A stretch of DNA of 64,000 nt from Oscillospiraceae bacterium (GTDB lineage: Bacteria; Bacillota; Clostridia; Oscillospirales; Ruminococcaceae), in contig JAJQGJ010000011.1 in assembly GCA_021200565.1 (NCBI GenBank), positions 1-64,000 on the forward strand. Reading direction: 5' to 3'. This document shows, in pieces, positions 8,597 to 19,174 of the stretch. Every line of letters begins with the position of its first letter. Positions within the stretch are counted from its first letter, which is position 1. Made by a program: the position numbers and the translations under genes. The notes beneath the pieces were generated by a model that saw only the letters and a list, made by a program, of their open reading frames with translations, did no database searches and was not told the DNA's origin.

Positions 8597-9438
8597 CAGA
8601 AGGTCACCGCCATTCCGGTGGTTTCGACGGGGGCTATGTAGAGAAGATAGTCTCTGTTTCTCTCGAACTCGTCACCGAGCTCACGGACAAGCGAATTCTC
8701 GGCGATGTGAGGAGTGTTGTTTTCCCGACTCAGGTGCCCTAAAATCACTTTTGTCAAGCCATTTTCAATGAGGCTGTGGATCTCTCTTGCACTTGCGCTG
8801 TTTGAAAGGTGTCCGTCAGGAGAGGCAATTCGCTGCTTCAGATGAAATGGATAGGGACCGTTTCTCAGCATATTCTCATCATAGTTCGATTCTAAGAAAA
8901 CGAGATCAGCAAGCCTTAAATTCTCGTCTACTTCCTTTGTGACGTGTCCGAGGTCGGTGCAGTAGACACAGGTTTTTCCGTCCGGCATACCGATCCGATA
9001 GCCGACGCTTTCGATGGCGTCGTGAGGCGTTTTGAAGGAGGTGATGGAGAAGTCCCCGATAACAACTTCCTCGCCTACCTCCTGCTGATGGCAGCCACGG
9101 CTCAGGTAGCCGCCATCAATCAGCCAGCGCATAGTCTTTGCCGAGGCGTAAACCGGGATGTCATGGTGTTTGTTGAAGACCTTGAGAGCAGCAATGTGGT
9201 CGGTGTGGTCATGAGTTATGAAAACTGCCTTTATCGCTTCAATCTGGATTCCGTTCTGCAGAAGAGCCTGCGAAAGCCTCCGGCAGTTAAGTCCCGCATC
9301 TATGAGAATTCCTTCATCAGGATTTCCAATAAAGCAGGAATTTCCCGAGCTCGACGAAAACAGCGGATATATTCTTGACAATGTGACACGTCCTTTTTTG
9401 TGAAATAGGGCAAAGAAAACCCTGCGTAAATCCCGCAA
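8596..9438 (-). CDS. MBL-fold metallohydrolase (WalJ/YycJ-like)
   Basis: FSSSSGNSCFIG, ILIDAGLNCRRL, ITHDHTDHIAAL; true start probably internal (near 9370-9390). Confidence 0.85.
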   Translation of the reverse strand: MRDLRRVFFALFHKKGRVTLSRIYPLFSSSSGNSCFIGNPDEGILIDAGLNCRRLSQALLQNGIQIEAIKAVFITHDHTDHIAALKVFNKHHDIPVYASAKTMRWLIDGGYLSRGCHQQEVGEEVVIGDFSITSFKTPHDAIESVGYRIGMPDGKTCVYCTDLGHVTKEVDENLRLADLVFLESNYDENMLRNGPYPFHLKQRIASPDGHLSNSASAREIHSLIENGLTKVILGHLSRENNTPHIAENSLVRELGDEFERNRDYLLYIAPVETTGMAVTF

Positions 9439-9475
9439 AAGGAGATACGCAGGATAATTTTATTATGGAAGATGA

Positions 9476-10762
9476 TCAGCCGGTTCTCTTGACGGCTTCA
9501 TACTCTCTGACTCTGACGATGTCTGCACCGAGTCCCATGAGCTTGTCCTCGATGTTCTCGTATCCTCTTTCGATGTGGTAGATGTTTTCAACAACCGTGG
9601 TTCCGTTCGCCATAAGACCTGCAATAACAAGTGCAATACCGGCTCTCAGGTCAGTGGCTCTTACGGCGGCGCCATTGAGCTTGGGAACGCCCTGGATGAC
9701 GGCAGTTGTGCCCTCTACGGTGATGTCTGCTCCCATGCGTCTCAGCTCGTTAGCATACCTGAATCTGTTGTCGAATATGTCATCCGTTACAACGCTTGTC
9801 CCTTCGGCAATCGTGAGTAAAGTCGAAAACTGTGGCTGCATATCGGTAGGGAAGCCGGGGTGGGGAAGGGTCTTGAGAGTGGTCTTGAGAAGCGGACCGT
9901 CGACATAGACATGTACGCACTCATCGTATTCTTCGACAGTGGCGCCTACTTTTCTGAGCTTAGCTGTGATGGATTCAAGATGCTTCGGGATTACGTTCTT
10001 GACCCAAACATCGCCCTTTGTGGCTGCAGCTGCAACCATATATGTTCCGGCTTCAATCTGGTCGGGGATAACCGAGTAGGTGATTCCCTTGAGATAGTCG
10101 ACGCCACGAATCTTTATAACGTCGGTGCCGGCACCCATGATGTCAGCTCCCATGGAGTTTAAGAAGTTAGCAAGGTCAACGATGTGCGGCTCCTTGTTTG
10201 CGTTCTCGATAACTGTCAAGCCCTTTGCCTTAACAGCAGCGCAGATGGCGTTGATAGTTCCGCCGACAGTGTGCTTGTCAAAGAAAATCTGGCTTCCGAT
10301 GAGCTCTTTAGCTCTGAGCCGGACGATTCCGCCTTCGAGCGAGTATTCAGCTCCCAAAGCGTTGAAAGCCTTGATGTGCTGGTCAATAGGTCTGTCTCCG
10401 AGGTCGCAGCCTCCGGGAAGTGGAACATCGGCTTTCTTGAATCTGCCAAGAAGCGTTCCCATGAAGTAGCTCGAAGCTCTGATGGAACGAGCGAGCTCGT
10501 AGGGAACAACCGGGTCAGAGATCCCTCTTGTGTCTATTCTTATTGTGTTTTTGTCGATGATTTTTATACTTGCGCCCATCTCATAGAGAATTTTGACGCA
10601 GATGCCGATGTCGCCGATTTCGGGGACATTCTCAAGGGTTACCGGCTCGTCACAAAGAATTGTGGCAGCAACAATGGCTACGGCTGCATTTTTTGCGCCG
10701 CTGATATAGACGTCGCCCTTCAAGGGCTTTCCGCCGCTTATAACTAATTTTTCCTGATCCAT
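9476..10762 (-). CDS. murA: UDP-N-acetylglucosamine 1-carboxyvinyltransferase
   Basis: ISGAKNAAVAIVAATILCDEPVTLENVP; catalytic loop LPGGCDLGDRPID retains Cys. Confidence 0.95.
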   Translation of the reverse strand: MDQEKLVISGGKPLKGDVYISGAKNAAVAIVAATILCDEPVTLENVPEIGDIGICVKILYEMGASIKIIDKNTIRIDTRGISDPVVPYELARSIRASSYFMGTLLGRFKKADVPLPGGCDLGDRPIDQHIKAFNALGAEYSLEGGIVRLRAKELIGSQIFFDKHTVGGTINAICAAVKAKGLTVIENANKEPHIVDLANFLNSMGADIMGAGTDVIKIRGVDYLKGITYSVIPDQIEAGTYMVAAAATKGDVWVKNVIPKHLESITAKLRKVGATVEEYDECVHVYVDGPLLKTTLKTLPHPGFPTDMQPQFSTLLTIAEGTSVVTDDIFDNRFRYANELRRMGADITVEGTTAVIQGVPKLNGAAVRATDLRAGIALVIAGLMANGTTVVENIYHIERGYENIEDKLMGLGADIVRVREYEAVKRTG

Positions 10763-10981
10763 ATATGTTTATCTCCTGAGAGCAAATATCAAAATTTAAG
10801 AGTCTGAAGCGGATTTCCGGCAAAAAAACAGACCGTCTTTCAGCTTCATTCTGTATCCACATTATTGTATCACACTTGGAGAGAAATTACAATTACAATT
10901 TTGTTACAATTTTCGCCCTGATTTGTGCAAATTGACGAAAGCGATGACGAAAACAAAATTGCGAAAGTTTTCTCATCGTGA

Positions 10982-11010
10982 TTGACAAGAAGCACTTTTA
11001 CGGGTATAAT
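10982..11010 (+). promoter_or_regulatory. Consensus sigma70 promoter for the FGGY kinase
   Basis: TTGACA - 17 nt - TATAAT. Confidence 0.8.
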
Positions 11011-11045
11011 TAAAGGTAACATTTTACTTTGGAGGATTATATACT

Positions 11046-12632
11046 ATGGCTACTGTCAATCAGTCTGAAACCTATCTTGGAATAGAATTCGGCTCCACAA
11101 GAATCAAGGCAATACTCACCGGCAAGCATGGCGAGGTTCTTGCGAGCGGCGCTCACGATTGGGAAAACCGCCTCGAGAACGGCATCTGGACTTATTCTCT
11201 TGAAGACATTCACACTGGGCTGCAGGACTGCTATGCATCTTTAGCGAAAGACTTTGCTGAGAAGTACGGCGAAACCATCACCACATTCGGCGCAATGGGC
11301 TTCAGCGCAATGATGCACGGTTACATGGCTTTCGATAAGGATGGCAATCTCCTTGTTCCGTTCAGAACCTGGCGAAACACCATCACTGCAAAGGCGGCAT
11401 CAGAGCTGTCAGAGCTTTTCCAGTTCAACATCCCTGAGCGCTGGTCGATTGCACATCTATATCAGGCAATCCTGAACGGCGAGGAGCATGTCAAGGACAT
11501 TTCCTATGTACTGACCCTCGCAGGCTACATCCACTATATGCTGACAGGCAAGAGAGTTTTAGGCGTCGGCGAGGCTTCCGGAATGTTCCCGATAGATTCA
11601 AGCACTGGAAAGTTTAATGAAACCATGGTCTCGAAGTTTGACGAGCTTGTAAAGCCATATGGCTTTTCATGGACACTGTCGGAAATCTTCCCTGAAATTC
11701 TCCCAGCAGGCGAGAATGCAGGCACTCTGACTGAAGCTGGCGCTAAGTTCTTAGACCCGACCGGAAACCTCAAGCCCGGAATTCCTCTTTGCCCTCCCGA
11801 GGGCGACGCAGGAACCGGAATGGCTGCAACAAATAGCGTCAGAGTCAGAACCGGCAACGTTTCAGCCGGAACGTCGGTATTTGCAATGGTTGTCCTCGAC
11901 AAGCCTCTTTCGAAGTATTACCCCGAGATAGATATGGTCACCACTCCCGACGGCAAGCCGGTTGCTATGGTTCACTGCAACAACTGCTCCTCCGACCTCG
12001 ACGCCTGGATGAAGATTTTCATGGAGTTCGCCACTCTCTCCGGTCACCCGATAAGAAAACCCGACCTCTATGATCTGCTTTTGACCCATGCAATGACCGG
12101 TGACCCGGATTGCGGCGGCGTCTGCTCCTGCAACTACTTCTCCGGCGAGAGCATCACCAAGCTCGATGAGGGCAGACCGCTTTTGGTGAGAACACCCGAC
12201 GGCAGCTTCACGCTCGCAAATCTTATTAGAAATAATCTATTCTCGGCTCTTGCTACACTCAAGATGGGTCTTGATATTCTGGCGGCTGAAAGAGTAGAAA
12301 TCGAGCGGATCACCGGTCACGGCGGTTACTTCAAGACAAAAGGTGTCGGACAGAAGCTTCTTGCCGCCGCTATGAACACTCCTGTTTCCGTCATGGAGAC
12401 AGCCGGTGAAGGCGGTGCCTGGGGAATGGCACTCCTGGCGCAGTATATGGCGCTCAAGTCCGACGGTGAGTCCCTCGCCGATTATCTTGAGAATAACATC
12501 TTCTGTGGCAACAATATGACTTCCACTACCGAAGCTCCCTCGGAGAGCGACATTGACGGCTTCAATAGCTACATGAAGCGTTACGAAAAAATGCTTTCTG
12601 CCGAGAGAGCAGCAGTAGAAAATTATAGGTAA
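11046..12632 (+). CDS. FGGY-family carbohydrate kinase
   Basis: [66 protein letters not shown]. Confidence 0.85.
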   Translation: MATVNQSETYLGIEFGSTRIKAILTGKHGEVLASGAHDWENRLENGIWTYSLEDIHTGLQDCYASLAKDFAEKYGETITTFGAMGFSAMMHGYMAFDKDGNLLVPFRTWRNTITAKAASELSELFQFNIPERWSIAHLYQAILNGEEHVKDISYVLTLAGYIHYMLTGKRVLGVGEASGMFPIDSSTGKFNETMVSKFDELVKPYGFSWTLSEIFPEILPAGENAGTLTEAGAKFLDPTGNLKPGIPLCPPEGDAGTGMAATNSVRVRTGNVSAGTSVFAMVVLDKPLSKYYPEIDMVTTPDGKPVAMVHCNNCSSDLDAWMKIFMEFATLSGHPIRKPDLYDLLLTHAMTGDPDCGGVCSCNYFSGESITKLDEGRPLLVRTPDGSFTLANLIRNNLFSALATLKMGLDILAAERVEIERITGHGGYFKTKGVGQKLLAAAMNTPVSVMETAGEGGAWGMALLAQYMALKSDGESLADYLENNIFCGNNMTSTTEAPSESDIDGFNSYMKRYEKMLSAERAAVENYR

Positions 12633-12660
12633 ATCTCTAAAATCGAGAAAGGAGACATAA

Positions 12661-14247
12661 ATGAAAAACAAATGGCTGTTCTACGCCACGGCGTTCTTTT
12701 CGGGACTGTCGGTAATGGCGATAGAGCTCGGTGCGTCAAGACTTCTGGCGCCATACTTCTCATCGAGCCAGATAGTCTGGACGATTGTCATCGGAACTAT
12801 AATGATAGCAATGGCGATAGGAAACGTCCTCGGCGGAAAGATGGCGGATAAGCACAACAACCCAGACCATCTTTTCGGCTGGCTTTTCGGTGCTGCAACC
12901 TGGACAATGCTGATTCCGCTTGTCGGAAAGTTCATAATTGCCGGAGTTGCACTCGTTCTTGCAATGTTCGTGACGACGAATTACCTCATTGTTGCAGCGT
13001 TTGTCTCCTGCATCCTGGTCTTCGTTTTCCCGCTTCTGGTCTTAGGAATGGTAACTCCGAATCTCGTCAAATATGCGACCTCGAGCCTTGAGGAAAGCGG
13101 AAGCGTTGCCGGAAGAATCGAAGCCTGCGGAACCATCGGCTCGATAATCGGCACATTCCTCCCGACGTTCGTGACCATTCCGAATATCGGAACAGCTCTC
13201 ACGTTCGTTCTCTTCGCAAGCATTCTCTACGTCGTCTGCATCGTCTACTGGATTCTCAAAAAGAAGAAGTTCATCGGCAAAGGTGTCGTAATTGCGGCTG
13301 CGCTCGCTTTGGGAATCCTTTCAAACAACATCGGCGTCGCTTTCTGGGAGACTGACATCCTCTATGAGGGCGAATCAATCTATAACTACCTAAGAGTTGA
13401 AGAGGACAGCAGTTCGATATATCTATCGACAAACGTCCTCTTCGGCGTTCAGTCGGTAAAGATGAAGACACCCGGTCTCACCGGAATGTACTATGACTAT
13501 GCGCTTGCAGCTCCCGTGATGGCTGGAGCCGCCGAAGATGAAGATACTTCTGTCCTTATTTTAGGACTCGGCACCGGCACCTTCGCCACCCAGTGCGAGG
13601 ATTATTTCGGAATAACCGACATCGACGGCGTCGAGATTGACCAGAAGATAATAGACCTTGCCTATGAATACTTCGACCTTTCCGACTGCGTGACAACCTA
13701 CACCCAGGACGGAAGAGCCTATATAAACCTGACCGACAAAACCTATGACGTGATAATGGTAGACGCTTATCAGGACATAACTATTCCTTTCCAGATGTCA
13801 AGCGTCGAGTTCTTCGAGGAGGTTTCGGAACAGCTTAACGACGGCGGAGTCATGGTAGTAAATATGAACATGTACTCAACCAGCGATGAAGACAGCATCA
13901 ACGACTACCTATGCGGAACGATAAAGTCGGTTTTCGACAGCGTCTACACAGTCGCGACAAGCGGCTCGAACCTCGTTCTCTTCGCTTCCAACAGCTACGA
14001 TTGCCAGGAGCAGCTTGAAGAAAACCTTGACTCCCTCGATTCAACAGTGAAAACGTTCATGACCCGTGTCTCAAGCCGCATGACCGAAGTAGAAGCAAAC
14101 GACCTTATTCTGACCGACGATAAAGCCCCGGTAGAGCTATTAGGAATGAGAGTTCTTGACGAAATGATTTCATCGGAACTCGAATCTCTCAAACGAATGA
14201 TGCAGGATATGAGCATAAAAGAGCTCTATCAGTATCTGGTGGCGTGA
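12661..14247 (+). CDS. Fused membrane / spermidine-synthase-like protein
   Basis: Multiple N-terminal TMs (FFSGLSVMAIELGASRLLAPYFSSSQIVWT) and C-terminal Rossmann domain (VLILGLGTGTFATQC, GVEIDQKII, YDVIMVDAYQD). Confidence 0.85.
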   Translation: MKNKWLFYATAFFSGLSVMAIELGASRLLAPYFSSSQIVWTIVIGTIMIAMAIGNVLGGKMADKHNNPDHLFGWLFGAATWTMLIPLVGKFIIAGVALVLAMFVTTNYLIVAAFVSCILVFVFPLLVLGMVTPNLVKYATSSLEESGSVAGRIEACGTIGSIIGTFLPTFVTIPNIGTALTFVLFASILYVVCIVYWILKKKKFIGKGVVIAAALALGILSNNIGVAFWETDILYEGESIYNYLRVEEDSSSIYLSTNVLFGVQSVKMKTPGLTGMYYDYALAAPVMAGAAEDEDTSVLILGLGTGTFATQCEDYFGITDIDGVEIDQKIIDLAYEYFDLSDCVTTYTQDGRAYINLTDKTYDVIMVDAYQDITIPFQMSSVEFFEEVSEQLNDGGVMVVNMNMYSTSDEDSINDYLCGTIKSVFDSVYTVATSGSNLVLFASNSYDCQEQLEENLDSLDSTVKTFMTRVSSRMTEVEANDLILTDDKAPVELLGMRVLDEMISSELESLKRMMQDMSIKELYQYLVA

Positions 14248-14274
14248 AAATATAGTAGGTATGGAGATAGATAT

Positions 14275-15723
14275 ATGGAAAACTTGTCGCTTTTAGTAGC
14301 AGAGTTATGCTCTTATTCAAGTGAAACACAATGGATAGAATTCAAAAAGGACAACTATATGCCGGATATGATTGGCAGAGACATTAGTGCACTTGCTAAC
14401 AGTGCAGTCCTCTGTGAAAAGAGCTGTGCCTACATGTTATGGGGAATTGACGATAAAACACATGAAATTGTTGGCTCGAATCATGATCTGCAATCGCTTA
14501 AAAAGGGCAATGAAGAACTTGAAAACTGGCTAAGATTCAAGCTTTCGAGCAATGCGAATTTTGAATTTCACACTGTTGTAGTAAATAATGTTAACGTTTG
14601 TGTGATGATAATATATGCAGCGATAAATCAGCCGGTCACGTTTGATAAAGTTGACTATATCAGAATTGGAAGCTATACCAAGAGGATGAGTGATTATCCG
14701 GCAGTACAAGCTCAGTTATGGGATAAGCTTAGAGATTCAAAATTTGAAGAGCGATATGCAAAGCATGACTTGAGTTTGAATGATGCGCTTAATCTTGTAG
14801 ATTACGCAGCATACTTTGAAATGATTCAGATGCCGATGCCTACAGATATGAATAGTGTATGTTATTATATGATTGAAGAGGGCATTTTATCAAAACAAGA
14901 CAACGGGTTATTTGCGATAACAAATATGGGAGCTATTTTGTTTGCCCGTAAGCTCTCCAACTTTCCTAGGCTCTCAAGAAAATCAATCCGTCTTATCAGG
15001 TACCATGGCAATAATCGACTTGATATTGAGAATGAAATTATCAATGAAAAAGGATATGCTATTGGATTTGAAGAATTGATAAACTATATAGAGATCGCAA
15101 CCCCTACTCGTGAGACAATCGAAAAAGCTCTCAGAGAAAAGAAAACGGCATATCCGATGCTTGCAATAAGAGAAATTATAGCTAATGCGTTTATGCATCA
15201 GGATTTTTCAATTACAGGCACGAGCCCGATTATTGAAATATTTGACAATCGAGTTGAAGTGACAAATCCAGGAACGCCACTAGTGGATATAAGACGAATC
15301 ATAGATAATCCGCCAAGATCCAGAAATGAAAAGCTTGCAGCTTTGATGCGTCATCTAAGGATGTGTGAAGAACTTGGTACCGGTTGGGACAAAATCGTAA
15401 CCGTATGTGAGCTAGCACAGCTTCCGGCACCTAAAATTGAATTGTTTGAAGAAAACACAAAGGTCACTATTTTTTCGAAAATTCCATTTGCTAATATTTC
15501 TAGGGAGGATAAGCTCTGGGCTTGTTATCTTCATGCATGTATAAAACACATTCAAAACGAACAAATGACAAATGCATCTCTTAGAGAAAGATTCGGATTA
15601 GGAGATACGCATATAAGCACAATTTCACGTCTTATTAGAGAATCAGTCGACGAGAAGCTTATCAAGCCGTTTGATGCAAATACTGCTCCTAGATATATGA
15701 AGTATGTTCCGATTTGGGCGTAG
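14275..15723 (+). CDS. AlbA_2/Schlafen-type ATP-binding protein with C-terminal winged-helix-like region
   Basis: SSETQWIEFKKD...DISALANSA; IREIIANAFMHQDFSITG; LGTGWDKIV; clearly more AT-rich than neighbours. Confidence 0.8.
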   Translation: MENLSLLVAELCSYSSETQWIEFKKDNYMPDMIGRDISALANSAVLCEKSCAYMLWGIDDKTHEIVGSNHDLQSLKKGNEELENWLRFKLSSNANFEFHTVVVNNVNVCVMIIYAAINQPVTFDKVDYIRIGSYTKRMSDYPAVQAQLWDKLRDSKFEERYAKHDLSLNDALNLVDYAAYFEMIQMPMPTDMNSVCYYMIEEGILSKQDNGLFAITNMGAILFARKLSNFPRLSRKSIRLIRYHGNNRLDIENEIINEKGYAIGFEELINYIEIATPTRETIEKALREKKTAYPMLAIREIIANAFMHQDFSITGTSPIIEIFDNRVEVTNPGTPLVDIRRIIDNPPRSRNEKLAALMRHLRMCEELGTGWDKIVTVCELAQLPAPKIELFEENTKVTIFSKIPFANISREDKLWACYLHACIKHIQNEQMTNASLRERFGLGDTHISTISRLIRESVDEKLIKPFDANTAPRYMKYVPIWA

Positions 15724-15880
15724 ATTTAACTTGCTTGTAACTTGCCACATGATTCATCTTATTTAATTTATCATTGCGGCAATGACGTATTTAAGCCATT
15801 TTGTGGCGTGTTTGAACAAATGGTACTTGCAATTTTAACTTGATTGCTATTTGCACATGACAAATTTATAGTGAAAAATG

Positions 15881-15918
15881 AATGCCGCCCCGAACTATCA
15901 TCGAGGCGGCATTTTTTT
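15881..15918. terminator. Rho-independent terminator
   Basis: AATGCCGCC..GGCGGCATTTTTTT. Confidence 0.7.
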
Positions 15919-15926
15919 CATCCTGT

Positions 15927-16832
15927 CTATTTACTTTTTTCCTGAACAAGCACTTTCAAAGCCTTCCCTCTGACCTCAATCATCGTCTCCCTGAACTCTC
16001 CGCCTTTCTCACCGTCCACCGTCCAGGCAATCGGCGTCTGGCAACGAAGGGTGATTTTCGACGTCTTGAAGCCGTCCATATACTCGTTGTCGAAATCGAG
16101 CTTCATGACTGATGAAATGATGTGGTTGAGCTCGTTGGTGTTTTTCGGATTCCTGATGAGAAGGACTTCGAACATCCCGTCGTCGAGGCTGATGTTGTCG
16201 ACGCCACGGATCTTCATCCCGCCGACATGAACCGTATTGAGAATAAGTCCTAAGATATAGTCGCCTTTGCCGCTTCTCTCCTCCGACTCAAAGCTCAGCT
16301 TATATGAAGTCATAGCAGGAAGAGAAGCCAGTCCCTCAAGGATATATGCGCTGAAGCCGAGCTGGTTCTTTGCGTTCTGAGGCGTGCTGTAGGAGACCTC
16401 GGCAAGAGTTCCGAAAGCCGCAACATAAGTGAAATATCTGCCGTTCAGATTTCCTACGTCGCAAACGAAAGGAACGCCGTTTATAGCGGTTTTAGCAGCA
16501 TCGAGAGTCCTTGTCGGGATTCCTACCGACTTCGAGAAATCATTTGTCGAGCCGCAGGGAATGTATCCGAAATCTCCCTGATAGCCAGCTGAAATAAACC
16601 CGTTGACAGCTTCGTTCAGCGTTCCGTCGCCGCCTGCGATGACTATTCTGTCAAAACCGCTGTTGCAGTTTTCGGAGACCGTCTCAAGGCAGTCAAGCCG
16701 CCTCTGTGTCGGATGGACAGTGACCGAGTAGCCACCTTTTGTGAAGACATCCACGATGTCGGAAAGCTTTTTTGCAATGGTCTTAGTCCCGGAATTTGGG
16801 TTATATACGAGTAACAGCCTTCTTGAATTCAT
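15927..16832 (-). CDS. Diacylglycerol kinase family lipid kinase (YegS/DgkB-like)
   Basis: LLVYNPNSGTKT; VIAGGDGTLNEAVNG; IPCGSTNDFSKS. Confidence 0.9.
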   Translation of the reverse strand: MNSRRLLLVYNPNSGTKTIAKKLSDIVDVFTKGGYSVTVHPTQRRLDCLETVSENCNSGFDRIVIAGGDGTLNEAVNGFISAGYQGDFGYIPCGSTNDFSKSVGIPTRTLDAAKTAINGVPFVCDVGNLNGRYFTYVAAFGTLAEVSYSTPQNAKNQLGFSAYILEGLASLPAMTSYKLSFESEERSGKGDYILGLILNTVHVGGMKIRGVDNISLDDGMFEVLLIRNPKNTNELNHIISSVMKLDFDNEYMDGFKTSKITLRCQTPIAWTVDGEKGGEFRETMIEVRGKALKVLVQEKSK

Positions 16833-16881
16833 GATTTCGCCTCCAATTCTCAATTTACGGGAATTTTATTTTCTGCAGAAA

Positions 16882-17196
16882 TTATTTTCTGTAGTATGAA
16901 TAGTGCGCAGTGACAAAACGCTTTTCGCCGGTGTAGTCGTCATACCCGACAATCTCAACGCCGTTTCCGCTGAGAAGCTCGCCCATAGTCGCATCCTTGA
17001 TTCTGCATCTGAAAACCTCGTGAGCCTCGCACATGACGACGATGACGTCACCAAGGATTATGATACCTCCGTCTTTTCCCAAGACCTTTTCCTGACCGTC
17101 GATCCTCTCAACAGCGTACTGAATCGACTTGCCGTTGAATTTCGCCAGGTCTTTCTGCGACAGAGCATATTTGTCCTTCTTTTTGAAAAGCCCCAT
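16882..17196 (-). CDS. Conserved hypothetical protein (104 aa)
   Basis: ORF in operon-like spacing between maf and the lipid kinase; no family recognised. Confidence 0.55.
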   Translation of the reverse strand: MGLFKKKDKYALSQKDLAKFNGKSIQYAVERIDGQEKVLGKDGGIIILGDVIVVMCEAHEVFRCRIKDATMGELLSGNGVEIVGYDDYTGEKRFVTAHYSYYRK

Positions 17197-17199
17197 CTC

Positions 17200-17775
17200 T
17201 CAGCCTCCTGCGAGCATAACGAGCTTGTCGATCTCACGCTTAAGCTTAGCAATCGGCAGCCCCATGACGTTGTAGTAATCACCCTTGATGCCCTTTATGA
17301 AGAGTGCGCCGCCGTCCTGAACGCCGTAGGAACCGGCTTTATCAAACGGCTTGAACTCGGCTATGTAGCTCTTAATCTCAGAATCTGAGAGGGGATAGAA
17401 CTCGACATCCGTCTCCTGCGAGAAGGAGAGAGTCTTGCCCTTATAGCAGATGCAGACGCCACTGACAACGGTGTGCGTTCTTCCCGAAAGCGTTCCGAGC
17501 ATGTCATAGGCGACAGATTCATCCTTAGGCTTCCCGAAAATGACGCCATCTAAAATTACAACCGTGTCGCACCCGACGACAATTTCATCGGGATGACTTT
17601 TCGCCACGCTCAGAGCCTTCCTCACAGCCAACATCTCCGGCACAGAATAGGGATCCACTCCGTCCGGCAAAACCTCATCGCAATCAGGCGAGATGACCTC
17701 AAAGTCTTTGGTAATAAACGTAAAAAGCTCATGCCTTCTCGGCGAACTTGATGCCAATATGTATTTTATAGCCAT
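17200..17775 (-). CDS. maf: Maf family nucleoside triphosphate pyrophosphatase
   Basis: YILASSSPRRHELF; VGCDTVVILDGVIFGKPKD; PFDKAGSYGVQDGGALFIKGIKGDYYNVMGLP. Confidence 0.95.
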   Translation of the reverse strand: MAIKYILASSSPRRHELFTFITKDFEVISPDCDEVLPDGVDPYSVPEMLAVRKALSVAKSHPDEIVVGCDTVVILDGVIFGKPKDESVAYDMLGTLSGRTHTVVSGVCICYKGKTLSFSQETDVEFYPLSDSEIKSYIAEFKPFDKAGSYGVQDGGALFIKGIKGDYYNVMGLPIAKLKREIDKLVMLAGG

Positions 17776-17897
17776 ACAGATTCCTCCATAGTACAATCTA
17801 AGACTATTGTAGCACAAAAATCAGTGAAAATCAACTTGACAGTGAAACCTAATTAATGTACAATGTACAATGTACAATGATATACCGGCAGATTATG

Positions 17898-17960
17898 GTT
17901 CCCCTGTCAAGGGGAGCTGTCAGCGAAGCTGACTGAGAGGTGCGCCGACCAAAGGGAGGC
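17898..17960. repeat. Dispersed palindromic repeat, copy c
   Basis: CCCCTGTCAAGGGGAGCTGTCAGCGAAGCTGACTGAGAGGTGCGCCGA. Confidence 0.7.
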
Positions 17961-17976
17961 GACATAAGGGAGTAGT

Positions 17977-18828
17977 ATGGATTTAATAAAAGACGTATTC
18001 TTGGACGCACTCATAGACACGGCAAAAATGCTGCCGTTTCTGTTTGGAGCGTACTTATTGATAGAGTTTCTGGAGCACAAGGCGAGCGACAAGCTTGCGG
18101 ATTCACTTCGCAGGATGGGACCTTTCGGACCTATTGGAGGTGCAATAATCGGCTGTGTTCCGCAGTGCGGATTTTCGGTTGCGGTGACGAATCTCTTTTC
18201 AGGAAGACTCGTAAGCCTCGGCACACTTATGGCTGTCTATATTGCCACGAGTGATGAAGCGATTCCGATTCTTTTGTCTGGAGGAAACGCCGCCGATGTC
18301 GGCAAGCTTATCCTGGCAAAGCTCATAATAGCTGTTCTTGCGGGACTTCTGATTGACACGATTCTCAGATTCTTTCATAGAAAAGGCAACGAGGAAGAGG
18401 AGCCGTTCAGCGACCTATGTGAGGGCTGCGGCTGCGAGGAGCACGGAGTGGTCTATTCCGCCTTGAAGCACACCATCCAGATATTCATATTCCTCTTCAT
18501 AACGTCGCTTGTCTTAGGCTTCGCAATGGAGCTTTTGGGCGAAGAGAGACTCGGAAGCATATTAATGACCGACAGCATCTTCCAGCCGTTCTTAGCAGCA
18601 CTCATCGGACTCATCCCGAACTGCGCCGCATCGGTGCTCCTGACCAACTTATATGCCGCTGGAAGCCTTTCATTCGGCTCGGTAGTCGCTGGACTCTCAA
18701 CCGGAGCGGGCTTGGGAATAGTCGTTCTCTTCAAGACAAACAAGCGGATAAAAGAAAACATAGCAATCCTTCTGCTTCTGTACCTCATCGGGTCACTCAG
18801 CGGATTGATAATAAATCTTGTAATGTAA
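17977..18828 (+). CDS. Putative manganese/arsenic efflux-type membrane permease
   Basis: Two repeats of TM blocks with GCVPQCGFSVAVTNLFSGRLVSLGTLMAVYIATSDEAIPIL and LIPNCAASVLLTNLYAAGSLSFGSVVAGLSTGAGLGIVVLFK. Confidence 0.75.
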   Translation: MDLIKDVFLDALIDTAKMLPFLFGAYLLIEFLEHKASDKLADSLRRMGPFGPIGGAIIGCVPQCGFSVAVTNLFSGRLVSLGTLMAVYIATSDEAIPILLSGGNAADVGKLILAKLIIAVLAGLLIDTILRFFHRKGNEEEEPFSDLCEGCGCEEHGVVYSALKHTIQIFIFLFITSLVLGFAMELLGEERLGSILMTDSIFQPFLAALIGLIPNCAASVLLTNLYAAGSLSFGSVVAGLSTGAGLGIVVLFKTNKRIKENIAILLLLYLIGSLSGLIINLVM

Positions 18829-18843
18829 AATAGGAGGTTCACA

Positions 18844-19119
18844 ATGGACGAACAGCTTAACAGTGAAGAAATAGAGTTCAGGTATGATACCCAGCTCCTC
18901 ATCGACGGCGATAACCTTGACGAGGACGAGATTGACGACTACTTTGTCGAGCATTTCAAGGGCGACTGCCTCTTGGCATACGGCGACGAGGAGACAATCA
19001 AGATTCACTACCACACAAACGAGCCCTGGAAGGTGCTTGAGTACTGCGCCACCCTTGGCGAAATCTACGACATAGTAGTTGAGGACATGAACCGTCAGGC
19101 AAGAGGTCTTAAAGGCTGA
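18844..19119 (+). CDS. Stand-alone DAK/FakA-like accessory domain (91 aa)
   Basis: FRYDTQLLI...DEDEIDDYFVEHFKGDCLLAYGDEETIKIHYHTNEPWKVLEYCATLGEIYDIVVEDM resembles the region following DAK2 in FakA/YloV. Confidence 0.65.
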   Translation: MDEQLNSEEIEFRYDTQLLIDGDNLDEDEIDDYFVEHFKGDCLLAYGDEETIKIHYHTNEPWKVLEYCATLGEIYDIVVEDMNRQARGLKG

Positions 19120-19126
19120 TAAAATC

Positions 19127-19164
19127 AGAGCGCAGCGAACCTTTAATATGGCTCACTGCGCTTT
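19127..19164. terminator. Bidirectional terminator
   Basis: AGCGCAGCGAACC..GGCTCACTGCGCTTTT between convergent genes. Confidence 0.6.
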
Positions 19165-19174
19165 TGCAACTTCA

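Noticed and set aside
10184-10747. 187-aa plus-strand ORF antisense to murA
   Set aside because: Shadow ORF opposite a conserved gene.
17820-17976. Possible manganese (yybP-ykoY) riboswitch before the efflux-type permease
   Set aside because: The region is a dispersed repeat plus AT-rich sequence; I could not find the conserved riboswitch loops.
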